Of a stretch of 64,000 nt of DNA, positions 17,026-26,278 are shown piece after piece; positions within the stretch are counted from its first letter, which is position 1, and every line of letters starts with the position of its first letter. Under the pieces are notes generated by a model. The model was given only the letters and a program-made list of their open reading frames with translations. It was not told the origin of the DNA and searched no databases. Source of the stretch: Microbacteriaceae bacterium (GTDB lineage: Bacteria; Actinomycetota; Actinomycetes; Actinomycetales; Microbacteriaceae). The stretch spans positions 124,001 to 188,000 of the forward strand of contig JAODAR010000001.1 of assembly GCA_025463545.1 (NCBI GenBank), written 5' to 3'. The position numbers were made by a program, and so were the translations under genes.

Positions 17026-17676
17026 TCAGTCGATGGGCGCGAGGTCCTCACGGCCGGCGATGAGCGTCGTTGCCCTGCCCGTGTGGTCGACCAGCGTGAG
17101 CGTGTGCGGGACGCTGACGGTGGCAACGGATGCCGACGTCGCGTTGGCGAACAGGCTCGGTAACGGCTTGCCGTCGCAGTAGATGAGCGTGCTCGGTCCG
17201 GCTTCGACGGTGAGAGTGCCGTCGCCGCTCACGTTCCAGGTGCCGCGGACACCGTTGCAGCCGTCGGAGCCGGCCCAACTGCCGTCTGCGCGGATCGTGA
17301 GGTACGGCTGGTTCGGTGCGTCGAAAGTTGTATCGACGACCCAGGTTCCAACGAGCTGCTCCGCCGTTGCGGGCGGGCCGGTGGTCGGAGCCGTCGTTCC
17401 GCCTGGCCCGGTCCGTGGCCCCGTACTCGGCCCGCTGCCTGGCGCGGTGCTGGACTCGCCGGGTCCGGCGGGCGACGAACCATCCGCACCGGCGCACGCT
17501 GTGAACAGTGTGACCGCGAGCAGGCACGCGCCCAGAGCACCCGCCAGGCGACCAGATGGCTGGCGGCCAGGTAGCTGCGCGGCAGGTGACTGCCGACCAG
17601 TTAGCTGCCCGGCAGGTGACTTCCGACCAGTTAGCTGCCCGCCGGGTGTTCGTCGGCCAGGTGTTCCTCGAGGCAT
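17026..17676 (-). CDS. META/HslJ-domain lipoprotein with a repeat-encoded N-terminal lead
   Basis: This 216-aa protein starts at ATG 17676 after a good AAGGGGACC site. Residues about 43-60 are a hydrophobic stretch ending in the lipobox LFTAC, so maturation as a lipoprotein is likely. A Gly/Pro/Ser/Thr linker follows. The C-terminal META domain (about 105-210) contains LVGTWVVD, SDGCNGVRGTWNV and a closing repeat. Unusually, about 40 residues of GQLTGR/SPAGQL repeats precede the signal sequence; no ATG or GTG lies closer to it in frame. Related META proteins are envelope proteins of unclear function. Confidence 0.8.
   Translation of the reverse strand: MPRGTPGRRTPGGQLTGRKSPAGQLTGRQSPAAQLPGRQPSGRLAGALGACLLAVTLFTACAGADGSSPAGPGESSTAPGSGPSTGPRTGPGGTTAPTTGPPATAEQLVGTWVVDTTFDAPNQPYLTIRADGSWAGSDGCNGVRGTWNVSGDGTLTVEAGPSTLIYCDGKPLPSLFANATSASVATVSVPHTLTLVDHTGRATTLIAGREDLAPID
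17565..17654 (-). repeat. 30-nt tandem repeat array at the 5' end of the META lipoprotein gene
   Basis: Three 30-base units (17565-17594, 17595-17624 and 17625-17654) share GACCAGTTAGCTGCCCGGC, with a partial unit on either side. The unit is in frame and encodes the GQLTGRxSPA repeat ahead of the signal peptide. The last two units are nearly identical over the first 16 bases. Confidence 0.88.
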
Positions 17677-17714
17677 CAGGTCCCCTTGTACTGCCGTCTG
17701 AGCGATGCTGTGGC

Positions 17715-19280
17715 CTAGCGCCCGAGCATCTTCTGCAGGGCCGCCAGCTCTTCTTCGGTGGGTGCGCCGCCCTTGGCGTTCTTCCCGCCCAGGCCGAATC
17801 CAGTGCCGCCGGCTGAAACGGCCGCCGGACCGCCCCCGGCAAGCGCGGCGTTTTCCGCCGCCCGCTTGGCCGGGTTTCCCGACCTTGAGCCCTTTTTCTT
17901 CGGCTGCGGCTTGCCGCGGCCGCCGCTGAACCCTGCGCCGGGGATCGGGCCCATGCCGGGGATGTTCGGCACGCCGCCCTTGGCGACGGTCTTCATCATC
18001 TTCGCAGCCTGCTCGAAGCGCTGCACCAGCTGGTTGACCTCGGTCACGCTGGAGCCGGAGCCGCGCGCGATCCGCAACCGGCGCGATCCGTTCAGCAGCT
18101 TCGGCGTCGTGCGCTCCGCCTTGGTCATCGACTGGATGATCGCCTCGGTGCGCACGATCTCGCGCTCGTCGAAGTTCTCCAGCTGTGCCTTCATGGCGCC
18201 GGCGCCCGGCAGCATGCCCATCATCTTCTTGATCGAGCCCATGTTGCGCAGCTGCTGCATCTGGCCGAGGAAGTCATCGAGAGTGAACGTGTCGGTCGCG
18301 AACTTCTCGGCGACCTTCCGCGCTTCGTCCTCGTCGAATGCGCCCTGCGCCTGCTCGATCAGGGTGAGGATGTCACCAAGGTCGAGGATGCGGCTGGCCA
18401 TGCGGTCGGGGTGGAACGGTTCGAAGTCGTCCAGGCCCTCGCCGGTGGAGGCGAATATGATCGGGCGGCCGGTCATCGACGCGACCGACAGTGCGGCGCC
18501 GCCGCGGGCGTCGCCGTCGAGCTTGGACAGCACGACACCGGTGAAGTCGACGCCGTCCTGGAATGCCTTGGCCGTGGCGACGGCATCCTGCCCGATCATG
18601 GCGTCGATGACGAACAGCACTTCGTCGGGGTCGATGGCCTTGCGGATGTTCGCCGCCTGCTTCATGAGCTCGGCGTCGACGCCGAGGCGGCCGGCCGTGT
18701 CGACGATGACCACGTCGTGCAGTTTCTGCTGGGCGAACTTCACGCCATCGCGAGCGACGGCGACCGGGTTGCCCACGCCGTTGCCTGGCTCGGGCGCGTA
18801 CACCGGAACTCCGGCCTGGGCGCCGATGACCTGGAGCTGAGTGACGGCGTTCGGTCGCTGGAGATCGGCGGCAACAAGGATCGGTGTGTGGCCGTCTTTG
18901 ACCAGCCACTTCGCCAGCTTGCCGGCGAGGGTGGTCTTACCGGCGCCCTGGAGGCCCGCGAGCATGATGATCGTCGGTGGCTTCTTGGCGAATTCCAGCC
19001 GACGCTGCTGGCCGCCGAGGATCTCCACGAGTTCCTCGTTGACGATCTGCACGACCTGCTGTGCCGGGTTCAGCGCCTTGTTGACCTCGTCACCGAGGGC
19101 GCGTTCGCGTACCTTGCCGGTGAAGTCCTTGACGACCTCGAGCGCCACGTCGGCGTCGAGCAGGGCGCGGCGGATCTCGCGGACCGTACCGTCGACATCC
19201 GCTGCGGAGAGCTTGCCCTTGGTGCGGAGATTCTTGAACGTCTCGGCCAGGCGATCTGAGAGGTTTCCAAAAGTAGCCAT
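17715..19280 (-). CDS. ffh: Signal recognition particle protein Ffh (SRP54)
   Basis: This 521-aa GTPase binds signal sequences and 4.5S RNA and targets membrane proteins with FtsY. The N domain (1-90) leads into the G domain with GLQGAGKTTLAGKLA (G1), DTAGRLGVD (G3) and SKLDGDARGG (G4). The methionine-rich M domain has FLGQMQQLRNMGSIKKMMGMLPG and RIARGSGSSVTEVNQLVQRFEQ. It ends in a Lys/Gly-rich tail. Length is normal for actinobacteria. It lies on the same strand as DUF2004 and ftsY, its receptor gene. Confidence 0.97.
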   Translation of the reverse strand: MATFGNLSDRLAETFKNLRTKGKLSAADVDGTVREIRRALLDADVALEVVKDFTGKVRERALGDEVNKALNPAQQVVQIVNEELVEILGGQQRRLEFAKKPPTIIMLAGLQGAGKTTLAGKLAKWLVKDGHTPILVAADLQRPNAVTQLQVIGAQAGVPVYAPEPGNGVGNPVAVARDGVKFAQQKLHDVVIVDTAGRLGVDAELMKQAANIRKAIDPDEVLFVIDAMIGQDAVATAKAFQDGVDFTGVVLSKLDGDARGGAALSVASMTGRPIIFASTGEGLDDFEPFHPDRMASRILDLGDILTLIEQAQGAFDEDEARKVAEKFATDTFTLDDFLGQMQQLRNMGSIKKMMGMLPGAGAMKAQLENFDEREIVRTEAIIQSMTKAERTTPKLLNGSRRLRIARGSGSSVTEVNQLVQRFEQAAKMMKTVAKGGVPNIPGMGPIPGAGFSGGRGKPQPKKKGSRSGNPAKRAAENAALAGGGPAAVSAGGTGFGLGGKNAKGGAPTEEELAALQKMLGR

Positions 19281-19309
19281 TGTGGCTCCAGTTTAACCGG
19301 TACCGGCCG

Positions 19310-19813
19310 TCAGCTTTCCACCGAGATGGTGACAGGATCGCCGTTCACGTCCAGGGCCACCACGAGCAGCGTGTCGGTGTCGTCGGGGCTGATCGAGTAG
19401 TCGAGCACCGCGAAGTGCTCGTCACTCGCGGTGTGGTGTGGGCGGAACCCCACCCGCTGCAGGCGCAGCGAGCGGAGGAAGTCGATCTGGCGATCGCCCG
19501 AGTCCCAGATCAGGGCGTTGGCGAGCGCCTCGTCGTCGAGCTCCTCGACAGCCTGGCGGATGTACTGCAGTGTCTGCGAATTCTCAGCACTCAGGTCAGC
19601 GACGAGCGACTCCTTGGCTTGGGAGTCAAGATCTTCGATCGAGCGGATCATGGCGGCGGCGATGTCGAGGGCCTCGACCGAGACGGAGGCCTCGTCGGGT
19701 GAGTTGAGGTCGATGTCGACGCTCTCGCTGCCCAGTTCGACTTGCTCCGACCAGTACACCTCGCCCTCGTCGTCGCTGCCGAGGATGCCGAAGAAGTCGT
19801 GTTCGATTGTCAT
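19310..19813 (-). CDS. DUF2004 domain protein
   Basis: This 167-aa acidic protein is recognised as DUF2004 by its start (MTIEHDFFGILGSDDEG), the EQVELG segment and the closing LDYSISPDDTDTLLVVALDVNG. There is no signal peptide or membrane segment and no catalytic motif. Function is unknown. It lies between ffh and ftsY on the same strand, about 30 bases from each, so it may be co-expressed with the SRP pathway genes, though no functional tie is established. Confidence 0.82.
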   Translation of the reverse strand: MTIEHDFFGILGSDDEGEVYWSEQVELGSESVDIDLNSPDEASVSVEALDIAAAMIRSIEDLDSQAKESLVADLSAENSQTLQYIRQAVEELDDEALANALIWDSGDRQIDFLRSLRLQRVGFRPHHTASDEHFAVLDYSISPDDTDTLLVVALDVNGDPVTISVES

Positions 19814-19844
19814 TGGTGGTGATCCTTATCCGACGAGTTCCGGG

Positions 19845-20720
19845 CTATCCGACGAGTTTTTGGGCGAAGACGTGCGGGGTGAAGCCGGTGAGGTCGTTGA
19901 TGCCCTCACCCTGCCCCACGAGTTTGATCGGAATCCCGGTCTTCTCCTGCACAGCCAGCACGAAACCGCCCTTGGCCGAACCGTCGAGCTTGGTCAGCAC
20001 CAGCCCCGTGACGCCGGCATGCTCGATGAACGCCTCGGCCTGGGCAAGGCCGTTCTGGCCGGTCGTGGCGTCCAGCACCAGCAACACCTCGGCGATCGGT
20101 GCCTGTTTCTCGACGACCCGGCGAATCTTGGTCAGCTCGTCCATCAGCCCGCCCTTGGTCTGCAGGCGGCCGGCGGTGTCGATGAGCACAATCTCGATGC
20201 CCTCGTTCTTCGCCTTCTCGACCGTTTGAAACGCAACGGATGCGGGGTCCTGGCCTTGCGCCTGCGGCCGCACGATCTGCGCGCCGGCACGTTCAGCCCA
20301 GGTCGCCAGCTGTTCGACGGCGGCGGCTCGGAAGGTGTCCGCCGCCCCGATCACGACACTGCGGTCGTAGGTGCGAAGGAACTTGGCGAACTTGCCGATC
20401 GTGGTGGTCTTGCCCACCCCATTGACGCCCACGACGAGCACGATCGCGGGACGCTCGCTGAGGGTGAGTGTCGAGTCGAGTTTCGACAGGCGTTCTTCGA
20501 TTCCCTCGCGGAGCATCCGCTGCAGGTCGGCCGGGTCGGTGGTCTTGTACCGGTCCACCTTCGCTCGAAGCTCAGACACCACGGCGTCGGTGACGTCGGG
20601 GCCGAAGTCGGCCTGAATCAGGGCATCTTCGAGGTCTTCCCAGGTTTGTTCGTCGATCGTCTTCTTCGCGAACATTCCGCGCAGTGCGCCGGAAAGAGAC
20701 CAGGGGGTGCGTTCTGCCAT
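19845..20720 (-). CDS. ftsY: Signal recognition particle receptor FtsY
   Basis: At 291 aa this FtsY consists of the NG domain only; the long acidic A domain seen in E. coli is absent, as in several Gram-positives. The N-terminal MAERTPWSLSGALRGMF could form an amphipathic membrane-binding helix. GTPase motifs are VVGVNGVGKTTTIGKFA (G1), DTFRAAAVEQL, LIDTAGRLQTKGGLMDEL (G3) and TKLDGSAKGG (G4). It docks Ffh-ribosome complexes at the membrane. A phosphoesterase gene ends 4 bases upstream. Confidence 0.97.
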   Translation of the reverse strand: MAERTPWSLSGALRGMFAKKTIDEQTWEDLEDALIQADFGPDVTDAVVSELRAKVDRYKTTDPADLQRMLREGIEERLSKLDSTLTLSERPAIVLVVGVNGVGKTTTIGKFAKFLRTYDRSVVIGAADTFRAAAVEQLATWAERAGAQIVRPQAQGQDPASVAFQTVEKAKNEGIEIVLIDTAGRLQTKGGLMDELTKIRRVVEKQAPIAEVLLVLDATTGQNGLAQAEAFIEHAGVTGLVLTKLDGSAKGGFVLAVQEKTGIPIKLVGQGEGINDLTGFTPHVFAQKLVG

Positions 20721-20724
20721 GCCT

Positions 20725-21336
20725 CTAGCCTAGGGTGCCGCCGCCGTCGACCTGCGGGGCAAGGCTCGCCAGCCAGGCCACGATGTCGTCCTCGTGCACG
20801 GGCGCGTAGTCGTGCACGTCGACGCCCACATTGAACTGGCGGCCCTGCACGGCGAAGTCGGTGTGCACGTGCCCGTGCAGGATCGGGAGCCCGCGGTCGA
20901 TGGGTCGCTCGGCGGTGTACCGGTCTCCGCTGTCGAGGGAGTCGCCACGGTAGGGGAAGTGGCAGACCATGACCCGATGCCCCTGGATCTCGAGTTCGAG
21001 CTGCTCCGGCATGATCTCCCAGCCCGCTGCCTCGTAGATGCGCTGGAACCGGGAGCGCTGGTTGCCACCCTCGAAGAAGCTGGCGACCCGGTCGTGGTTG
21101 CCGGGCACGAGTCGGCGGTGGCCGTTCAACGCGTGGGTCATCATCACCTGGCGTTCGATGTCGTGGCCGAGGGCCAGGTCGCCGAGGTGCCAGACGTCGT
21201 CGGTCGGTGCCACGCGGGCGTTCCAGCGGGAGATGAGTTCGGCGTTCATCTCCTCAACATCATGGAAGGGCCGCGACGCGTACCTGATGATGTTCTTGTG
21301 CGAGAAGTGGGTGTCGCTGGTCCACCAGGTCGCCAT
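20725..21336 (-). CDS. Metallophosphoesterase
   Basis: The start at ATG 21336 (MATWWTSDTHFSHKNIIRY) is supported by a GGAGGG site; the longer frame upstream is not conserved-looking. The 203-aa product has calcineurin-type motifs WTSDTHFSHKN, WHLGDLALG, LVPGNHDRV, CHFPYRGD and ILHGHVHTDF. It resembles YfcE/MJ0936-like phosphoesterases, often encoded near phage or RNA-ligase genes, but no specific substrate can be given. It is followed closely by ftsY. Confidence 0.82.
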   Translation of the reverse strand: MATWWTSDTHFSHKNIIRYASRPFHDVEEMNAELISRWNARVAPTDDVWHLGDLALGHDIERQVMMTHALNGHRRLVPGNHDRVASFFEGGNQRSRFQRIYEAAGWEIMPEQLELEIQGHRVMVCHFPYRGDSLDSGDRYTAERPIDRGLPILHGHVHTDFAVQGRQFNVGVDVHDYAPVHEDDIVAWLASLAPQVDGGGTLG

Positions 21337-21460
21337 GGCGCCCTCCCTGCTTGCGTGCTGGTCAGTTCCGTCTGCAGACCCTACTGCGGCTCGGCCGTCG
21401 GCGGGGCCGCGCGGCCGCATTCGCGGCTGGCGCCGAGCCGGTGAGCGTTACTTTTCCGGA

Positions 21461-21509
21461 CGAGAGTTACCGGCGGAACTGGCACTCTCGACCGAAAGGG
21501 TAACTCTCG
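21461..21509. repeat. Inverted repeat downstream of smc
   Basis: The 11-base arms CGAGAGTTACC (21461-21471) and GGTAACTCTCG (21499-21509) pair perfectly around a 27-base spacer that contains another CTCTCG. It lies 17 bases after the smc stop, so it may be a terminator hairpin without a U run or a dispersed palindromic repeat. Confidence 0.65.
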
Positions 21510-21525
21510 GCGGCAGGTGCGCGCC

Positions 21526-24500
21526 TCAGGACGCCTTTTCTTCTTCTTCCCGGGCGATGCGCTGCCCGACAACGGCTGACACGCCGTCCTGCCGCATCGA
21601 CACGCCGTAGAGCGCGTCGGCGATCTCCATGGTTCGTTTCTGGTGCGTGATCACGATCAGCTGGCTCGACTCCCGGAGGTCCTCGAAGATGGTGAGGAGC
21701 CGGCCGAGGTTGGCATCGTCGAGCGCCGCCTCCACCTCGTCCATGATGTAGAAGGGGCTGGGCCGCGCCTTGAAGATCGCGATCAGCAGGGCCACGGCGG
21801 CCAGCGACCGCTCACCGCCGGACAGCAGCGACAGCCGCTCGATCTTCTTGCCGGCGGGCTTCACCGACACTTCAATGCCGGTCGCCAGCATGTCGTCGGG
21901 GTCGGTCAGCCAGATGCTGCCGGTTCCCCCGGGGAACAGCACCGGGAACACGTCGGCGAAGGCAGCCTTCGTGTCGTCGAAGGCGCTGGCGAAGATGGTC
22001 TGCATCTTGCCGTCGATCTCCTCGATGATCGTGAGGAGGTCCTTGCGCGTGTTGGTGAGGTCGGTGAGCTGCTCGGTGAGGAACTTGTGCCGCTGCTCGA
22101 GCGCGGCGAACTCCTCAAGGGCCAGCGGATTGACCCGTCCGAGCTGCCCGAGTTTACGTTCAGCAACGGCGAGTCGACGCTGCTGCTGCTCACGGTCGAA
22201 CCGGATGCCGGCGACTTCGTCGGTGCCGGCGGCAGTGACTTCGTCGGTGCCGTCCGGCGGCACCAGTTGTTCTGGTCCGTATTCGGCCACCAGCACGTCC
22301 TCGACCAGGCCGAGCTCGCTGCCGGCGCGCTCGAGCAGGCTCGAGAGGTGCAGCTTCTTCTCGTAAATCTGAAGTTCCAGCCCGTGCACGTTCTCGGTGA
22401 TCGACTGCAGGCGCTCCCGCAATGCGCTTTCCTCCCGGCGCAGCGCGACCAGTTCTTCATTCTGGCTGGCGCGCTCCGATTCAGCCTGCGTGAGGCGCAG
22501 TTTCGCTTCGCTGACCGAGGCATCGACCGACGCGAGCACCGCCGGCAGGGCGCGGGCGACATCCGTTGCGATGGTGATCTGGCGGCGACGGATGACAGCG
22601 CGCCGCGCTGCCTCTTCGGCCGCGGCCCGGTCCGCTTCGAGCTGCTTCGCCAGGGCTGCCCCGCGTGCTTCCTCAGACCTGACCCGTTCGCGGATCGTCT
22701 CAACCTTCAGTCGGGCTTCGACCTCACGCTCCCGCGCTGCCTCGAGCTCGCCGTACAGGGCGTCACGTGAACTCACATCGAGGATCGGCCGGGGCCGGGA
22801 TTGCGCGGTCTCCAGTTCGGCGGTACTGCGGTCCATCGCGCTTTGGGCCTCGGCGACTGCATTGCCGGCCAGGGCCAGGCCTGCCGAGAGCCGGTCGAAT
22901 TCTGCGGAGGCGGCCTCGCCCTGCACGCGGGCCCGACCCAGTTTCTCGGCGTGCGCGGCCAGTCGCGTGTCGTACTCGCGGAGTGCGGCAAGGGCCGCGG
23001 CGGACTGCCCCTTGTAGGCCTGCAGCAGGCCGCGCTGTTCAGCCAGGTCGAAGCGCACGGTTTCGATCCGCGATGTGACGGCACCGAGCTTCTCGCTGGC
23101 GATGTCGCGCTCGGCGACGAGTTCGAGTTTGCTCTGCTTGGCGCCGGAGCCGCCGCGCAGCACGTAGTCGGTGAGCACGTCGCCGGCGCGCGTGATGATG
23201 GTGAGGGCGGTGCTGCGTCTCAGCAGGGCCGGCGATTCAATGGCGGCACGCGCGACGGCGAGGTCGTCGGCGATGAGGGTGTGGGCGAGGATCCCCACGA
23301 CGCCGGATGGCGCATCGACCACGGAGTGGGCCCACACGATACCGGGGAGCTCTGGCACGTCGCCCGGCCCGTGGGCGTCCTCTCCCGCTCCCGCCCGCGC
23401 CGGCACTCCGTCGGCGATGATGACCTCGACCCGGCCGAGGTCCTCATCCCGGGCGTACTCGACAGCACCGAATGCCGCACCCTGCGTTTCGGCCAGCACG
23501 GCGTCGGCGAGCGAGCCGAGCGCCGCCGCGATCGCGCTCTCGTAGCCCGGGTGCACCCGAACGTGCTCGGCGACGAGGCCGCGCACGCCGACGAGGGTCG
23601 CGCCGACGAGGGCGGACGAGCCGTCTTTCTGGTCGAGCGCCAGCGAGAGCGCGCCGGTCCGCGCCGCGAGCGCATCACGCTCACGTTCCAGGCCGTGCAG
23701 TTCCTCACGGAGCCGCTCGATCTCGCCCTCGGCTTCGAAGACGGATGCCTGCGCCAGCTCATACGCTTCGCCACGGTCGGTCTCGCCGTCGTCGACCACC
23801 TCGGCTTGCGCTTCGAGGGAGGCCTGCAGTTCGTGTGCGGCGGTGAGGCGGTCGTGTGCTGCGTCAATGGCGTTCTGCTGCCGGAGCACTTCACCGCGCA
23901 CCGCCGCCAGGCGGGAGGCTGCCGTTTCGGCCTGCCCACGGAGTTTGGAGATTTCGAGGTCGTGCTTCGAAACCAGGGCCGCTTGGGCGGCGATCTCCTC
24001 GTCCACCGAATCCAGCTGGCTGCGCGCCCGGGCCGTCGCGGCCTGGGCTTCAATCCATGCCTGTTCAGCGGTAGTGATCGACGCACGCAAGCGGTTCACC
24101 TCCGCCGCGGCATCCGTCAACATCTGCGGAGTCACGCTCGGCGTCGTGTGGGCCTGGTCGGCCTGGGAGCCGAGCAGTGCGAGCCGATGGTTGGCGAGTG
24201 TGTAGAGTCCGCGGAGGCGCTCCTGCACGGACTCCAGCCCGAAGCTGGTGCGGCGGGCCATGTCGACGGCGTCGCCCACCTGGGCTTGCTCCAGGCGCTG
24301 CACGCGCAGCTGCTTCTGTTCGAGCTGCTCCTGGATGACGATGCGTTCGGAGTGGCGTTCGCTCTCGCTGCGGCCGTGGGCATCGAGCGCGGTGCGCAGT
24401 GTGACGACCTCGTCGGCGAGCAGGCGCGCCCGGGCGTCGCGCACGATGGCGGCGATGGTTTGGGCCTCGCGGGCGATCTCGGCCTGCCTGCCGAGCGGCT

Positions 24501-25107
24501 TCAACTGGCGCCGGATCTCGCCGGCGAGGTCGCTGAGCCGGGTGAGGTTCGTCTGCATGGCGTCCAGCTTGCGGAGGGTCTTCTCCTTACGCCTGCGGTG
24601 CTTGAGGATTCCGGCGGCTTCTTCGATGAAGCCCCGGCGTTCTTCAGGACTGGCGTGCAGCACCGCGTCGAGCTGCCCCTGTCCGACGATGACGTGCATC
24701 TCCCGGCCGAGTCCCGAGTCGCTCAGCAGCTCCTGAACGTCCAGCAGGCGGCAGGTCTGCCCGTTGATGGCGTACTCAGAGGCGCCGTTACGGAACAGGG
24801 TGCGTGAGATCGTGACCTCGGAGTACTCGATCGGCAGGGCGCCGTCGGCGTTGTCGATGGTGAGGACGACTTCGGCGCGGCCGAGCGGTCCACGGGTGGA
24901 GGTGCCGGCGAAGATGACGTCTTCCATCTTGCCGCCGCGGAGCGTTTTGGCTCCCTGCTCCCCCATCACCCACGCGAGCGCGTCGACGACGTTGGACTTG
25001 CCGGAGCCGTTCGGCCCGACCACACAGGTCACTCCGGGTTCGAACGCAAAGGTCGTCGGTTGCGCGAATGACTTGAACCCTTTGAGGGTCAGGCTCTTCA
25101 AGTACAA
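21526..25107 (-). CDS. smc: Chromosome segregation protein SMC
   Basis: This 1193-aa protein has the full SMC architecture: N-terminal ATPase half with Walker A GPNGSGKSNVVDALAWVMGE (about 31-50), a coiled coil, the hinge (about 500-650), a second coil, and the C-terminal half with LSGGERSLAAVALL and Walker B-type FYIMDEVEAALDD. It organises and separates chromosomes with ScpA and ScpB. The start is a TTG (25107) giving MYLKSLTLKGFKSFA, the conserved N terminus. It is divergent from the tandem-GNAT gene across 88 bases. Confidence 0.97.
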   Translation of the reverse strand: MYLKSLTLKGFKSFAQPTTFAFEPGVTCVVGPNGSGKSNVVDALAWVMGEQGAKTLRGGKMEDVIFAGTSTRGPLGRAEVVLTIDNADGALPIEYSEVTISRTLFRNGASEYAINGQTCRLLDVQELLSDSGLGREMHVIVGQGQLDAVLHASPEERRGFIEEAAGILKHRRRKEKTLRKLDAMQTNLTRLSDLAGEIRRQLKPLGRQAEIAREAQTIAAIVRDARARLLADEVVTLRTALDAHGRSESERHSERIVIQEQLEQKQLRVQRLEQAQVGDAVDMARRTSFGLESVQERLRGLYTLANHRLALLGSQADQAHTTPSVTPQMLTDAAAEVNRLRASITTAEQAWIEAQAATARARSQLDSVDEEIAAQAALVSKHDLEISKLRGQAETAASRLAAVRGEVLRQQNAIDAAHDRLTAAHELQASLEAQAEVVDDGETDRGEAYELAQASVFEAEGEIERLREELHGLERERDALAARTGALSLALDQKDGSSALVGATLVGVRGLVAEHVRVHPGYESAIAAALGSLADAVLAETQGAAFGAVEYARDEDLGRVEVIIADGVPARAGAGEDAHGPGDVPELPGIVWAHSVVDAPSGVVGILAHTLIADDLAVARAAIESPALLRRSTALTIITRAGDVLTDYVLRGGSGAKQSKLELVAERDIASEKLGAVTSRIETVRFDLAEQRGLLQAYKGQSAAALAALREYDTRLAAHAEKLGRARVQGEAASAEFDRLSAGLALAGNAVAEAQSAMDRSTAELETAQSRPRPILDVSSRDALYGELEAAREREVEARLKVETIRERVRSEEARGAALAKQLEADRAAAEEAARRAVIRRRQITIATDVARALPAVLASVDASVSEAKLRLTQAESERASQNEELVALRREESALRERLQSITENVHGLELQIYEKKLHLSSLLERAGSELGLVEDVLVAEYGPEQLVPPDGTDEVTAAGTDEVAGIRFDREQQQRRLAVAERKLGQLGRVNPLALEEFAALEQRHKFLTEQLTDLTNTRKDLLTIIEEIDGKMQTIFASAFDDTKAAFADVFPVLFPGGTGSIWLTDPDDMLATGIEVSVKPAGKKIERLSLLSGGERSLAAVALLIAIFKARPSPFYIMDEVEAALDDANLGRLLTIFEDLRESSQLIVITHQKRTMEIADALYGVSMRQDGVSAVVGQRIAREEEEKAS

Positions 25108-25195
25108 CGCGCCCCGCCCTTCCTGGTGTACCGGTGTGAACTACGGTACCCGACTGGGTGGCGCCGGGCGTGTCGGCACGCTACGGTGACCATCA

Positions 25196-26278
25196 ATGGC
25201 GCATGTGCACTTCACCATCGATGAACTCGACATCCCGGCCGCGCCCGGTGCGCCGGGCTGGGACGACTTCGTCGCTGTGACCGGGGTGCGGAACCGGGCG
25301 GAGTCGGAGGGCTACGGCACCGATGAGCTCAGCTACTCCGCCGAGGAACTCCTGCCGGTTTGGCAGAACCGGGCATTCGATCCCAAGCGCCTGTTCGTGG
25401 CGCGGGCGGGCACGGGGATCATCGCCCGCGGAGCCCTTGAAAACCAGGCGGATCCGACGAACGAGTTCGCGTGGATCGACGTGCAGGTGTTGCCGGAGTG
25501 GCGTGGGCAGGGAGTCGGCTCGGCCCTGTTCGACGAGCTGGAGCGCCATGCGCTCGCTGATGGCCGCCGCACCTACGTCGTCTACACGGTTTCACCGGAT
25601 GCACCGGGCGAACGCCTGGCCGCGCCGACCGGGTTCGGGTCGGTGCCGCTCGGCAATCCGGAGGTGAGGTTCTTGCTCGGCCGGGGGTACCACCTCGAGC
25701 AGATCGAACGCGGAAGCCGGCTGGCGCTGCCGGTCGACGGCGGCGTGCTGGAGCGGTACCTCTCCGATGCCGCCGCGTTCGCCGGGCCGGACTACGCGGT
25801 GCGCACGTGGGTGGGACCTGTGCCTGGCGAACTGCGGGAAGACCTCGCCATGCTCTACACGCGAATGTCGACGGATGCGCCGAGCGCCGGCCTCGAGGAA
25901 CCCGAAGATGCCTGGAGCGTGGAGCGACTGCTGGAGCTCGAAGGAGAGCGCGCCGCCAGCCCCCGTACGTTTCTCACCGCAGCCGCCGTGCATCTGCCGA
26001 CCGGACGGCTGGTCGGGTACACCGAGTTGTCGGTTCCGCCGGAGTTCGGGCGCTCGGTGACGCAGGAGGACACGCTGGTGTTGCGAGAGCATCGTGGGCA
26101 CCGTCTTGGGATGCTGCTGAAAGCCGCGAACCTGCAGCTGCTGGCGGCGGCAATCCCGGGCCACACGGCCGTCATCACGTTCAACGCCGAAGAGAACCGC
26201 CACATGCTCAGCGTGAACGAAGCGCTGGGGTTCGTGCCGATGGGCTACGAGGGGGCCTGGAAACGGGTGGTCGGCTGA
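25196..26278 (+). CDS. Tandem GNAT-family N-acetyltransferase (MshD-like architecture)
   Basis: This 360-aa protein holds two GNAT domains. The first (about 1-165) has the acetyl-CoA loop VLPEWRGQGVGSALFDELE; the second (about 180-360) has LREHRGHRLGMLLKAANL. The two-domain layout recalls mycothiol synthase MshD, but other actinobacterial tandem GNATs share it, so the acceptor is unknown. The last 34 bases overlap the end of mutM on the opposite strand, within the start of a 15-nt repeat array. Confidence 0.82.
   Translation: MAHVHFTIDELDIPAAPGAPGWDDFVAVTGVRNRAESEGYGTDELSYSAEELLPVWQNRAFDPKRLFVARAGTGIIARGALENQADPTNEFAWIDVQVLPEWRGQGVGSALFDELERHALADGRRTYVVYTVSPDAPGERLAAPTGFGSVPLGNPEVRFLLGRGYHLEQIERGSRLALPVDGGVLERYLSDAAAFAGPDYAVRTWVGPVPGELREDLAMLYTRMSTDAPSAGLEEPEDAWSVERLLELEGERAASPRTFLTAAAVHLPTGRLVGYTELSVPPEFGRSVTQEDTLVLREHRGHRLGMLLKAANLQLLAAAIPGHTAVITFNAEENRHMLSVNEALGFVPMGYEGAWKRVVG

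Noticed and set aside
22801..24807. 668-codon plus-strand frame opposite smc
   Set aside because: Antisense shadow of the smc coiled coil; composition is Arg/Gly/Ala/His-rich with no domain.
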